Assembly: GCA_017516485.1 (NCBI GenBank)
Contig: JAFXCH010000058.1
Location: forward strand, 1 to 64,000
DNA: 64,000 nucleotides
DNA from: Clostridia bacterium
GTDB taxonomy: Bacteria; Bacillota; Clostridia; Oscillospirales; Acutalibacteraceae
Direction of reading: 5' to 3'
Of the stretch, positions 19,751 to 27,871 are shown in pieces. Under the pieces are notes generated by a model. It was given only the letters and a program-made list of their open reading frames with translations, did not search any database and was not told where the DNA came from. Every line of letters begins with the position of its first letter. Within the stretch, counting starts at the first letter, position 1. The position numbers were made by a program, and so were the translations under genes.

Positions 19751-20740
19751 TCATAAGCTTAATTTTTCAGCGAAAAGACCTCCGAAAAAGTTGGCGATAA
19801 AATCAAATATATTTGTAAAGAAGTTGACAATCTTCTGCCAGAACGTAAGCTCTTCTTCACTTCCTTCGACGAGATAATCGTACAATTCAATATTGAGGTA
19901 CGAATATTCAAATTCGCCCTCAGCATCATAGTCGAAAGCTGCATTATAGTAGCCTTCAAAAAGTTCACCGTTTATATATACATCGGCATAATCCGAGATA
20001 TAATAGCCTTCGCCTGCACCGAAATACAAATCTAAGTCATAGACTTTGCCTGCTTCATAAGCTGTATCGTCATCAAGCGAATCTTCATGGTCATCGTCAT
20101 AATATACATATACCGTCTGATATCCGAACTCGTCATCGTGATAAATATTATCTGTATTGATGGTTATATAATCATAATAATCTCCGACAAGAGTACCGGG
20201 CTTGATATCAATATCGATATCGATTTTGTCGATAACCTTATAGCCCGAGCCTTCACCGATTGTGATATAGAATTTCAGCTCTACGCATTCTACTATATCA
20301 GCTCCATGAAAATAATCATCGCCATAGCGATTCATAAAATCAACCCTACAGTAAACAGGCTCTACTCGGTTGATTAGTGCATCGAAATATCTTTCTCCGT
20401 ATTTGTCTTCCGGATAAAAACTGTAGCCTGCATTGCAGGAAAGAAATAAAGAGACAAGATATGTTTCGCCCTCTTCAAACTCGCCCTCTAAATATTCGCC
20501 GTCGGAACATTCAACATATACGGCAGGTTCATCGTAATCATCTTCAAACTGAAGCTCAGGTGAAAGGATAGTGATATAATCGTAATAATCGTCGGCATCA
20601 ACACCCGCAATATCGGTATCAACCAGAATTTCGGCATAGTCGACATATTCTACATCGGCAGCTGATGCACTCATTGCAAACATACTCAGTGTAAGCATCA
20701 GTGAAAGCAAGACGGACATAAATTTTGTGAGTTTTTTCAT
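19751..20740 (-). CDS. Secreted acidic Tyr/Asp-rich protein with two internal repeats
   Basis: I do not recognise this 329-aa protein. Residues 1-28 are a classical signal peptide ending SASAA. The mature part has two related units, one beginning ADDYYDYITILSP and one GDYYDYITINTDN, each followed by a strongly acidic Y/D/E segment; this indicates internal duplication. The last ~32 residues are an amphipathic/hydrophobic helix rich in F, I, W and N. The acidic units might bind cations, as in some surface proteins (inference). The start at 20740 is preferred: the alternative at 20776 would lie on the -10 box. Confidence 0.8.
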   Translation of the reverse strand: MKKLTKFMSVLLSLMLTLSMFAMSASAADVEYVDYAEILVDTDIAGVDADDYYDYITILSPELQFEDDYDEPAVYVECSDGEYLEGEFEEGETYLVSLFLSCNAGYSFYPEDKYGERYFDALINRVEPVYCRVDFMNRYGDDYFHGADIVECVELKFYITIGEGSGYKVIDKIDIDIDIKPGTLVGDYYDYITINTDNIYHDDEFGYQTVYVYYDDDHEDSLDDDTAYEAGKVYDLDLYFGAGEGYYISDYADVYINGELFEGYYNAAFDYDAEGEFEYSYLNIELYDYLVEGSEEELTFWQKIVNFFTNIFDFIANFFGGLFAEKLSL

Positions 20741-20775
20741 TATGTGAATCACACCTTTCTTTTCTGATTGAGACA

Positions 20776-20804
20776 ATCATAACACAAGCTTTGGCTATTT
20801 TCAA
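20776..20804 (-). promoter_or_regulatory. Sigma-A promoter of the acidic secreted protein
   Basis: On the minus strand TTGAAA (20799-20804), 17 bp and TATGAT (20776-20781) lie about 36 nt upstream of the chosen start. Confidence 0.65.
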
Positions 20805-20907
20805 TATTTCTTATAATAGATTTTTATAACCGGGAATACATTGCATACAATCTGCATCTCTCAAAACAACGAAAGTATACTTCGCTTGTATTACGGAAAC
20901 TCTTCGG

Positions 20908-21209
20908 TCAGATTAAAATCTTCACGCCGGGACGCCGAGGTTTAGACTCCCTGATAATAATTTTACCTGCTATTTCTCCGGGTGATCCCGACAAAATATA
21001 TATTCTGTCCGATATAAGAATTGCCTCATCCATATCGTGGATAATAAAAAGCACTGAAAGCTTAATTTTTTCCATAACGCTCATATACCATTTGTACATC
21101 TATCTTTTGTAATTATATACGGTGCAGATAAAGGCTCATACGGAAGAGCAATATCCTTTAAAAACATTTAAGTCCGCAAAAGCGCCACACGCTGACGCAT
21201 GCCACCCGA
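20908..21209 (-). pseudogene. Decayed ABC-transporter ATPase (TauB/SsuB/ThiZ-like)
   Basis: Only the C-terminal third of an ABC ATPase remains. Near 21170-21207 the minus strand reads SGGMRQRVALLRT, the ABC signature. A stop and frame shift follow, then MFLKDIALPYEPLSA, a corrupted Walker B/D-loop (normally LLDEPFSALD). After another stop comes VLFIIHDMDEAILISDRIYIL, the H-loop region of nitrate/taurine/pyrimidine-type importers. The Walker A half and all partner genes are missing. Its broken end is fused directly to a copy of the DUF1540 gene tail. It is non-functional. Confidence 0.85.
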
Positions 21210-21251
21210 ATGCGTTGACTGTAACTCTTTCGTAAAGAAATAAGCAGTAAA
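21208..21251 (+). pseudogene. Duplicated 3' end of the DUF1540 gene
   Basis: These 44 bp match 19655-19698 with a single mismatch (C for T at 21213). They include the CVDCNSFVKK codons, stop codon and post-stop bases. The following terminators differ in sequence. The upstream part of the gene is replaced by the ABC ATPase remnant. Confidence 0.85.
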
Positions 21252-21284
21252 ACCCGGCAGATTGGTCTTAATCTGCCGGGTTTT
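21249..21284 (+). terminator. Strong intrinsic terminator
   Basis: AAAACCCGGCAGATT and AATCTGCCGGGTTTT form a 15-bp stem with a 6-nt loop followed by T. It follows the duplicated DUF1540 tail and also faces the 3' end of the patatin gene. Confidence 0.85.
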
Positions 21285-21326
21285 TGGTTAACAGCGTAAT
21301 ACTTTTCAGTATATTTAAATTTGTTG

Positions 21327-22163
21327 TTACCTCAAAAATTCTTTTATTCTTTCGGCATCCTTATATCCAAGCTCATACAGTTTATTTAAACCCTGCTTAT
21401 CTCTGGTTGCCGTTTTTATTCCGAAGCACTCCTTCGGACTGAGAATCAGCACCTTGCCTTGTTCTTCGAGCCCCAGAATTTCATTTATTCTGTCATTATA
21501 AATTATATGCGACATTGCCACAGCTTTTGCAATCTGAGGATAGCGTGGAAGTAAGATTCTGACAAGCTGTTTAGGAAATGCGGATTTTTTATAGTCAACA
21601 GGAAGTGTAAGACAGACAATCAATTTATCGCAACCGTCTTCAAATGCTTTTTTGTACGGAACAGGGTCAGACACACCGCCGTCGAAATACATTCCGTTTT
21701 TAAACGAAACCGGTCGGTGTGTTGCAATAGGAATTGCACAGCTTGCTTTCAGCAAAGTGAAATCATCATAGGCAAAATCGCTTTTATTAAAGAATTTCTG
21801 CTCTGCAGTGCATGCATCTGTTACCGCAAGAACAAATTTTTTGTTTGATTTTGTAACAGCTTCAAAATCCAACGGGTCTTTACCGTAACTGTTTGTTATA
21901 TCGGAATAAATATAATCAAGGTTGATATACATTCCTTTACTCAAATAATTACCTACACCCATATATTCTTTTTCAAATGCATATTCCTCGTAAAAGCGTT
22001 TGAGTCTTCCACGCTGACCTGCTATATATGTTATGAGATTTGCACTGCCTGCAGAAACACCCAGACAATATTCAATATCAATAGAATTATCAAGCAGATA
22101 ATCGATAACACCACTTGCGTAATTTCCTCTTAATCCGCCGCCTACATCCAGAATTCCAACCAT
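21327..22163 (-). CDS. Patatin-like phospholipase
   Basis: The 278-aa protein has the patatin catalytic set: a glycine-rich oxyanion loop GGGLRG (8-13), the nucleophile elbow GVSAG (Ser37) and the dyad Asp in YFDGGVSDPVP. It belongs to the bacterial YlbK/RssA-like group of patatin-family lipases and acts in or at the membrane; the substrate is not predictable. I chose the ATG at 22163, because AGGGGA precedes it and the family starts MVGILDVGGG; the longer in-frame extension overlaps the neighbouring gene. It is the last gene of the run that begins with fur. Confidence 0.87.
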   Translation of the reverse strand: MVGILDVGGGLRGNYASGVIDYLLDNSIDIEYCLGVSAGSANLITYIAGQRGRLKRFYEEYAFEKEYMGVGNYLSKGMYINLDYIYSDITNSYGKDPLDFEAVTKSNKKFVLAVTDACTAEQKFFNKSDFAYDDFTLLKASCAIPIATHRPVSFKNGMYFDGGVSDPVPYKKAFEDGCDKLIVCLTLPVDYKKSAFPKQLVRILLPRYPQIAKAVAMSHIIYNDRINEILGLEEQGKVLILSPKECFGIKTATRDKQGLNKLYELGYKDAERIKEFLR

Positions 22164-22191
22164 AATAATCCCCTGAAACTTTTTATCGGTT

Positions 22192-22833
22192 TTATTCAAG
22201 CTCTGATATCTTTTCTTCAAGCTTCTGCACGAACTGACCGACAAAATATCCGTCGATAAAACGGTGGTTCACATCAAGAGTCATATTGATGATATATTTA
22301 CCGTTCTGTTCTGTATATTTGCCCCACACGAGAATGGGTGCTGTATCGTCCTTCAGCTTCGGGTCGGTATAATCACGCTCGTTTGAGCACATTGTAATAT
22401 CCGCCCAGGGAATACAGGAAAAAACTATCTGCGATTCTCTCAGACCGCCGAGAGAATAAACCGACAAGGGATTTTTTTCGCTTTCCTCTCTTGCCTTAAC
22501 AGCAAAATCGGCAATATCACCTTCGCAGGGAAGTGACACCATATGAAAGCTCGTTGCGCCCTTCTTCAGATCGGTAAAGCAAGGTACACGTCGGTCAATT
22601 TTAAAAACTTTGTTATCTTCGGTTTCAAGCAAAAACTCGTCGATTTCATTAATCGACTGTGTACATAAATATATAAGAGAATAATAGAAAGATATTTTGT
22701 TTTTTCTTGTAAAGGCAAGCAGATTTGTTACATCAATATTGAACGCAACACAGTAATGCGGTGTAGCGATTTTTGAATAAAACTCAAAATGCTCTTTTCT
22801 TTCCCACTTACTGATATCTATTTCTTTTCTCAT
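22192..22833 (-). CDS. Chloramphenicol-acetyltransferase-like protein
   Basis: The 213-aa protein has CAT-family length and layout and the catalytic HxxxDG as NHRFIDG near the C-terminus (HHAVCDG in classical CAT). The FxYS-type segment around FYYSLIYL also fits. CAT-like acyltransferases include type A resistance enzymes and many of unknown substrate. The residues around the active site differ from known resistance proteins, so resistance should not be assumed. It lies 15 nt after znuC and 28 nt before patatin, implying co-transcription. Confidence 0.82.
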   Translation of the reverse strand: MRKEIDISKWERKEHFEFYSKIATPHYCVAFNIDVTNLLAFTRKNKISFYYSLIYLCTQSINEIDEFLLETEDNKVFKIDRRVPCFTDLKKGATSFHMVSLPCEGDIADFAVKAREESEKNPLSVYSLGGLRESQIVFSCIPWADITMCSNERDYTDPKLKDDTAPILVWGKYTEQNGKYIINMTLDVNHRFIDGYFVGQFVQKLEEKISELE

Positions 22834-22848
22834 ATAATCATTCCTCTT

Positions 22849-23550
22849 TTATTTGCCTGCAAACCTTTTGCCAAGGTCACTTGCAAGGTATTCCTCTGTT
22901 GTGCCGAAAAACTCGACACCTCTGCCGATGTGCAGAATTTTATCGGAATACTTTACCGCACCTGCTATATCGTGCGAAACCATAATTACGGCAACCTTAC
23001 GCTCGCGGTTGAGCTTTGCGATTGATTCGTAAAGCTCTGCGGAAACAAGCGGGTCAAGACCTGTTACAGGTTCATCAAGAATAAGAAGCTTTTCCGTAGC
23101 ACAAAGTGCACGCGCAAGAAGCACACGCTGCTGTTGACCGCCTGACAAATCACAGTAAGGGCGGTGGTGAATATGCTCTATACCAAGCTCGTGTATTGCA
23201 TCGTGAGCACGCTTTTTATCTGAACGCGAGCGCATACCGAGAAGCTTTGCACCACCTGTACAGCCCGAGAGCACAACCTCGTGCACGCAGGCGGGAAAAT
23301 CACGTTGTACAGCCGTTTGCTGGGGCAGATAGCCGATTTTTTTGCGTGTTAAACCACAACCGAAATCTATACTGCCGCCCTTTATCGGGAGCAGACCTGC
23401 AATACCCTTGAGCAAGGTTGTTTTGCCTGAACCGTTTTCACCGACAATGCTCAGCCACTCACCCTCATTCAGTGAAAAGCTGACATCTCTGAGCACGTCA
23501 ACACGCTCATAGCTCATTGTTAAATTTTTTACTTCAACTATTTTTTCCAT
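22849..23550 (-). CDS. znuC: Metal ABC transporter ATP-binding protein (ZnuC/MntB-like)
   Basis: The 233-aa ATPase has Walker A GENGSGKTT (about 37-45), a Q-loop, LSGGQQQRV signature, Walker B LLILDEPVTGLD and H-loop VSHD. Its similarity and its position directly after a ZnuA-type binding lipoprotein and a Fur-family regulator point to zinc (possibly manganese) import. Start and znuA stop overlap. The expected membrane permease ZnuB does not follow; the next genes are CAT-like and patatin. Confidence 0.88.
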   Translation of the reverse strand: MEKIVEVKNLTMSYERVDVLRDVSFSLNEGEWLSIVGENGSGKTTLLKGIAGLLPIKGGSIDFGCGLTRKKIGYLPQQTAVQRDFPACVHEVVLSGCTGGAKLLGMRSRSDKKRAHDAIHELGIEHIHHRPYCDLSGGQQQRVLLARALCATEKLLILDEPVTGLDPLVSAELYESIAKLNRERKVAVIMVSHDIAGAVKYSDKILHIGRGVEFFGTTEEYLASDLGKRFAGK

Positions 23551-24464
23551 TATTTTACACCCAATGCAATTTTAAGGTTTTCGGCATTTTTCTGCATAAG
23601 TGAAAGATACGTTTCGCCTGCGTTAAATTCTTCTGACGAGAGGTTATGGCAGGAGTGAAGCACAAGCACTGCAGCACCCGTCTGCTTTGAAACAGCATCG
23701 GCAACCTTGCGGTTTGAAAGCTCCGCACAAAAAACGGCAGGAATTTTTTCTGTCTTTACAGTTTCCGTTATTTTAACAATTACCGAAGGACTCGGCTCGG
23801 TATGTGATGTACACGCATCGAGTGCGGCAATATAGTCAAGACCGTACTCTTCACAGAAATAAAGCATGGCAAAGCGGTCACACATTATGATTTTTTTATG
23901 CTCGGCAGATGAAACTATTGACTCGATTTCAGTATCAAGAGCTTCGAGAGATTTCAGATACAATTCTTCATTAGCTTTGTAGTAATCTGCATTTGCAGGG
24001 TCTGTTTCGCATATTTTGGTGCAGATTTCACGAACAATTGCCATTGCATTTACAGGCGAAGTCCATATATGAGGGTCTGCCGAATGGTCGTGACCGTGGT
24101 CACTTTCCGAATGGCCTTCGGGTTTGGGCAGACTGAGCACTGCTACATCGTCACCAAGTGTGCCGATGATATTTGCCGCCCACGCTTCCATAGTATCTCC
24201 CGTATAAATAAACAGATCGCAATCGTTGATTTTTTTCATATCCGCAGGGCTGGGGTCATAGCTGTGGCTGTCCGTACCCGGGGTAAGAAGAAGCGTTACT
24301 TCCGCCTTGTCGCCTACAATCTGACGCACGAAATCATACTGAGGAAACAGCGTACACACTATGCTGAATTTACCGTCGTCTTTTTTACCGGCACCGCAGG
24401 CGGAAACACCGACAAAGAGCACCGCACATAGCAGTAGCGATATTATTTTTAAGCCTCTCTGCAT
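23550..24464 (-). CDS. znuA: Metal-binding lipoprotein (ZnuA-like)
   Basis: The 304-aa cluster A-I solute-binding protein begins with a lipoprotein signal (lipobox VSAC, Cys near 23). It has a His-rich mobile loop HSESDHGHDHSADPHIW (about 118-134), characteristic of zinc-specific ZnuA. Other metal ligands lie in the conserved His/Asp/Glu positions (DRFAMLYF and LHSCHNLS regions). It is anchored outside the membrane and delivers metal to the ABC channel. It overlaps the end of the fur gene by 16 nt. Confidence 0.9.
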   Translation of the reverse strand: MQRGLKIISLLLCAVLFVGVSACGAGKKDDGKFSIVCTLFPQYDFVRQIVGDKAEVTLLLTPGTDSHSYDPSPADMKKINDCDLFIYTGDTMEAWAANIIGTLGDDVAVLSLPKPEGHSESDHGHDHSADPHIWTSPVNAMAIVREICTKICETDPANADYYKANEELYLKSLEALDTEIESIVSSAEHKKIIMCDRFAMLYFCEEYGLDYIAALDACTSHTEPSPSVIVKITETVKTEKIPAVFCAELSNRKVADAVSKQTGAAVLVLHSCHNLSSEEFNAGETYLSLMQKNAENLKIALGVK

Positions 24465-24850
24465 TTTTCACACACTCCGCAAATTGTAATTTTATGGGTA
24501 TCGACCGTAAAACCGTGATGCTCAAGCACATGGCTGCTCATTTCGTCAAGATAATCGCACTCGACATGAAGAAGCTCGCCACATCTGAGACACTTGAGGT
24601 GGTAGTGGTTTTTGCAAGCCTCGCCGCCCGCATACTGGTAACAGCTCACCTTTGCATCGTCCGAAACAAAGCGTCGCACCACACCGTCCTCAACAAGCCT
24701 TTCGAGCCTGCGATAGACCGTAGCCTTGCCGAGCTTTTCGCCCTTTTGTGCCAGGGCAAGCTCAATCTCGGCAGCGGTAAAATGCTCGTTGGCGTTATCG
24801 GTAAAGAATTTAAGCAGCACTTCACGCTGTTTTGTATTATATTCAGGCAT
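24449..24850 (-). CDS. Fur-family metalloregulator (Zur-like by context)
   Basis: The 133-aa protein has the Fur winged helix (about 1-80, with KATVYRRLERLVEDG as recognition region) and the dimerisation domain with two structural-zinc CxxC motifs (CLRC and CGVC...C). The HHG segment carries regulatory-site ligands. Context with znuA and znuC makes a zinc sensor (Zur) most likely, but Fur or PerR roles cannot be excluded. I chose start MPEYNTK at 24850. A longer in-frame start at 24904 would lie inside the palindrome at the transcription start. Autoregulation is likely. Confidence 0.87.
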   Translation of the reverse strand: MPEYNTKQREVLLKFFTDNANEHFTAAEIELALAQKGEKLGKATVYRRLERLVEDGVVRRFVSDDAKVSCYQYAGGEACKNHYHLKCLRCGELLHVECDYLDEMSSHVLEHHGFTVDTHKITICGVCEKCREA

Positions 24851-24871
24851 ATTAATACTCCAAACATAAAA

Positions 24872-24914
24872 AATCCGTAAATTGAAACTGAAACTCAATT
24901 TCAATTTACGGATT
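24872..24914 (-). promoter_or_regulatory. Large palindrome at the fur-znuAC transcription start
   Basis: AATCCGTAAATTGAAA (24872-24887) and TTTCAATTTACGGATT (24899-24914) are perfect 16-bp arms around CTGAAACTCAA. It lies just downstream of the -10 box and contains TGAAACT-like Fur-box half sites. On the transcribed minus strand it is a hairpin followed by TTTTTT, so it could serve as operator, attenuator, or terminator of the maf transcript. Confidence 0.75.
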
Positions 24915-24916
24915 GC

Positions 24917-24945
24917 ATTATATATTTATTTTTAAGCTTTGTCAA
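24917..24945 (-). promoter_or_regulatory. Sigma-A promoter of fur-znuA-znuC
   Basis: On the minus strand a consensus TTGACA (24940-24945), 17-bp spacer and TATAAT (24917-24922). The -35 box overlaps the maf stop codon. Confidence 0.85.
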
Positions 24946-25499
24946 GCAAAAGACTTGATTTCACGGCAAAAACGTGATATAGGGAAGCCGACTACATTGA
25001 AGTAGTCGCCATCGATACCCTTTACAAGCACCGAACCCTTACCCTGAATACCGTATGCGCCTGCTTTGTCCATAGGCTCTTTGCTTGCAACATACTCTGC
25101 AATAAGCTCGTCCTCAAGCGGCCAGAAGGCAACCCTTGTGCACTCATAAAATTTATGCACCCTGTCGCCTTTGATAATACAGACACCTGTATAAACCTCG
25201 TGCGTATTTCCCGAAAGGTCACGCAGCATCTGCACTGCTTCGGCTTCGCTGTGGGGCTTGCCGAGCACTTTTCCGTCAAGCACAACTACGGTATCGGCAC
25301 CGATTACCGCCGCATCAAGGTTATTTTCCGCAACTGCCGAAGCCTTCTGAAAAGCAAGGCTCATTACAAGCTCACACGGTGCAAGAGACGCATCAAGCAC
25401 TTCATCGACATCGGCGGTAATAACCTCAAAATCGAAGCCGGCAAGCGACATAAGCTCTCTGCGGCGTGGTGAAGCAGAGGCTAAAATAAGCCTGCTCAT
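24942..25499 (-). CDS. maf: Maf-family nucleotide pyrophosphatase
   Basis: Maf proteins hydrolyse non-canonical or modified nucleoside triphosphates and have been linked to septum formation. The 185-aa protein has the [11 protein letters not shown] substrate loop at the N-terminus, the GADTVV catalytic Asp segment, and [18 protein letters not shown]. All are intact. Its start overlaps the stop of the EEP gene by 4 nt (ATGA). Confidence 0.92.
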   Translation of the reverse strand: MSRLILASASPRRRELMSLAGFDFEVITADVDEVLDASLAPCELVMSLAFQKASAVAENNLDAAVIGADTVVVLDGKVLGKPHSEAEAVQMLRDLSGNTHEVYTGVCIIKGDRVHKFYECTRVAFWPLEDELIAEYVASKEPMDKAGAYGIQGKGSVLVKGIDGDYFNVVGFPISRFCREIKSFA

Positions 25500-27157
25500 G
25501 CCTTATCCTCCGCAAAAAGAAGCTCGGAATAGATTGCAAAGTGGTCGGAAGCATAGATGCCGTCCATAACATCGTACTTTGTAACCTCAAAGCCGTCGTT
25601 GATAAAGCAGTAGTCTATACGCTCGTAATCATCTCTGCCTTCTTCGTAACCGTTGTATGTACCGGAGTTATCGGTAACGGGAGCTGTAGCGCAGCAATCT
25701 GCATAACCTCTGTCAGTCATTAACTTAATTGCTTCGCTGTCGGGTGTAGCGTTGAAGTCACCCGTAATTACAACGGGAATATCAAAACCGTCTGCCTTAT
25801 CGGCAACAAGCTTTGCCTGATTTGTCATTGCCTCAACGCTTACATGGTCGAGGTGTGTGTTGAGCACAGCAAACTGTCTGCCGTCTGCCTTACACTCAAA
25901 GACAGCCCATGTACAGATACGGTTGCAGGCAGACTCCCAATCCTTCGAAGGCACATCGGGAGTAAGTGACAGCCAGAATGTACCGCTGTCGACAACAGTA
26001 TACTTATCCGTACGGTAGAAGATTGCGGAGTGCTCGCCTTCGTTTACACCGTCATCTCTGCCGACACCTACGTGTGAATATGTACCTGCATATTCGGTTG
26101 TAAGCAGATACATCCAATCGGGTGTGCCCTCCTGAGTGCCGATGATGTCAGGCTTGACTGTTGCGATAACATCTGTAAGCTCCTGCAGACGCGGAAGCGG
26201 GTCCTTGTAACGAAGGTTGAAAGACATAACTCTTACACCTTTTTCGCCTATATTATCATAACAGAGCTTCATCTTTGAAACAACGGGATAATGGTCTGAG
26301 GAATAAGCGCCGTCAACCTTACCGCTGAGCACCTTATAGCTCTCAACCTTTGCCTTTGCATAGGAAACAAAGATAAAATCAATCGGGGATGCACCTTTTT
26401 TCTCAACATTCTTCATACCGAAGTTGTGGTATGTGCCCATAGACATTGTTTCATCTGCGGCATACTTTGTATCCATAAAGCCTGCAGAAATTATTGTATT
26501 GTATGCATCTGTGCCTTCTTCGGTATTGAAGTCACCCGTAACAACTACGGGCATATCAAACGCACTTGCCTTCTCGGCAATAAGCTTCGCACCGTTTTCG
26601 CGTGCTTCAACGCCGATATGGTCCATATGTGCATTCATATGTGCATAGCGTTTACCGCTTTCCTTTTCCTCAAGAATTACCCATGTGCAGATACGCTTAT
26701 ACATGGCATCCCAACCCTTGGAAGGTGTATCGGGAGTTTCGGACAGCCAGAATGTACCGCTGTCGATAAGGCTATACTTTTCTTTAAGATAAAAAACGGG
26801 CGAGAATTCGCCGCCCTCGGCACCGTCATCCCTACCGACACCTGCCCAAGCATATTCGGGCATACCCTCGCTTACACGGTTGACCCATGCTATATCAGCC
26901 TCCTGAAGGCCGAAGGAATCGGGCATTTCACTGCGGATTGTTTTGATAACAAGCTCACCGCGATTTTCGGGAGACTTTTTGCCGACACCTGCAATATATA
27001 CATTGTAGCTCATAACCTTGACGTCGAGTGAATCACTGACAGGCTCGGCAAAATCATAAGTCGGCAGCGGAGTGGCAACCGAAATACCGAGGACAAGAGA
27101 AACAAGCCATTTGAAGAAGCCGCTGTAAAGTTTTACCCAGAAAGATAATTCGTACAA
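25496..27157 (-). CDS. Membrane-anchored protein with two tandem EEP (endonuclease/exonuclease/phosphatase) domains
   Basis: The 553-aa protein has one N-terminal hydrophobic segment (about 8-32) and then two homologous EEP/DNase I-like domains, roughly 45-295 and 305-550. Both contain the metal-binding Glu in a GLQEAD or GTQEGT context, the catalytic ...NAHMDH / NTHLDH histidine, the TGDFNTE / TGDFNAT Asp-Asn pair and a final SDHYPV / SDHFAI histidine. Both sites therefore look active. EEP enzymes may be nucleases or phosphoinositide/sphingolipid phosphatases; the outside-facing anchor suggests a surface or secreted phosphodiesterase. It is co-transcribed with maf. Confidence 0.88.
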   Translation of the reverse strand: MYELSFWVKLYSGFFKWLVSLVLGISVATPLPTYDFAEPVSDSLDVKVMSYNVYIAGVGKKSPENRGELVIKTIRSEMPDSFGLQEADIAWVNRVSEGMPEYAWAGVGRDDGAEGGEFSPVFYLKEKYSLIDSGTFWLSETPDTPSKGWDAMYKRICTWVILEEKESGKRYAHMNAHMDHIGVEARENGAKLIAEKASAFDMPVVVTGDFNTEEGTDAYNTIISAGFMDTKYAADETMSMGTYHNFGMKNVEKKGASPIDFIFVSYAKAKVESYKVLSGKVDGAYSSDHYPVVSKMKLCYDNIGEKGVRVMSFNLRYKDPLPRLQELTDVIATVKPDIIGTQEGTPDWMYLLTTEYAGTYSHVGVGRDDGVNEGEHSAIFYRTDKYTVVDSGTFWLSLTPDVPSKDWESACNRICTWAVFECKADGRQFAVLNTHLDHVSVEAMTNQAKLVADKADGFDIPVVITGDFNATPDSEAIKLMTDRGYADCCATAPVTDNSGTYNGYEEGRDDYERIDYCFINDGFEVTKYDVMDGIYASDHFAIYSELLFAEDKA

Positions 27158-27211
27158 AGAAATTCCCCTTTCTCAAAAGACAGTTAACACGTTAGTTAAA
27201 CGGTATGATTC

Positions 27212-27240
27212 ACTATAACAATTTTTTGTGTTTAAGTCAA
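27212..27240 (-). promoter_or_regulatory. Sigma-A promoter of the EEP-maf unit
   Basis: On the minus strand TTGACT (27235-27240), 17 bp and TATAGT (27212-27217). GTTAAC and GTTAAAC repeats at 27183-27201 just downstream could be an operator. Confidence 0.65.
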
Positions 27241-27308
27241 TATTTTACACCTTTATTTCGACTCGGAAAAGCCCTGATTTTCCGCCCGAAACCGAGCTGA
27301 AAAATCTG

Positions 27309-27337
27309 TTTACAATTCACATAAAATAATGTATAAT
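27309..27337 (+). promoter_or_regulatory. Sigma-A promoter of the dCMP deaminase gene
   Basis: TTTACA (27309-27314), 17 bp and TATAAT (27332-27337). The in-frame start at 27329 overlaps the -10 box and is therefore rejected in favour of 27374. Confidence 0.75.
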
Positions 27338-27373
27338 ACCCTTGATAAACAAACGAAAACGGAGGTTTTTACT

Positions 27374-27871
27374 ATGCCGAAGCGTCAGGATTACATTTCC
27401 TGGGATGAATATTTTATGGGCATCGCCATGCTTTCCGCAAAACGAAGCAAGGACCCCAACACTCAGGTTGGAGCCTGCATCGTCAATCAGAATAACAAAA
27501 TTATGTCCGTCGGCTACAACGGATTCCCTCTCGGCTGCAGTGACGAGGATTTTCCCTGGGAGCGTTCAGGCGATGATTACGACACAAAATACCCTTATGT
27601 CTGCCACGCCGAGCTCAATGCAATCCTCAACAACGCTGGCGGTAACCTTAAAGGCTGCAAAATCTATGTCGCCCTCTTCCCTTGCAACGAATGTGCAAAG
27701 GCGATAATCCAATGCGGCATCAGTGAGGTAATCTACCTTTCCGACAAATATGCCGACACTTGGGGTACTCGTGCCTCCAAGCGTATGCTCACAGCCGCAG
27801 GTGTCAAGCTGACCAAAATCAAGCTCGACCACGATGAGCTGACAATTAATTTTAAGGAAGAACTTGTCTGA
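27374..27871 (+). CDS. Deoxycytidylate deaminase (ComEB-like)
   Basis: dCMP deaminase makes dUMP for thymidylate synthesis. The 165-aa protein has the zinc site HAELNAI (His and Glu) with PCNEC (two Cys), and the SKDPNTQVGACIV and GYNGFP segments of the family. Firmicute homologues are often called ComEB. Start at 27374 (MPKRQD) is supported by GGAGG 8 nt upstream. The stop overlaps the ATG of the next gene (TGATG), so the two are coupled. Confidence 0.92.
   Translation: MPKRQDYISWDEYFMGIAMLSAKRSKDPNTQVGACIVNQNNKIMSVGYNGFPLGCSDEDFPWERSGDDYDTKYPYVCHAELNAILNNAGGNLKGCKIYVALFPCNECAKAIIQCGISEVIYLSDKYADTWGTRASKRMLTAAGVKLTKIKLDHDELTINFKEELV

Noticed and set aside
20908..21099. Intact small gene of 63 codons
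   Set aside because: It is the C-terminal fragment of a frame-shifted ABC ATPase, so it is listed as part of a pseudogene.
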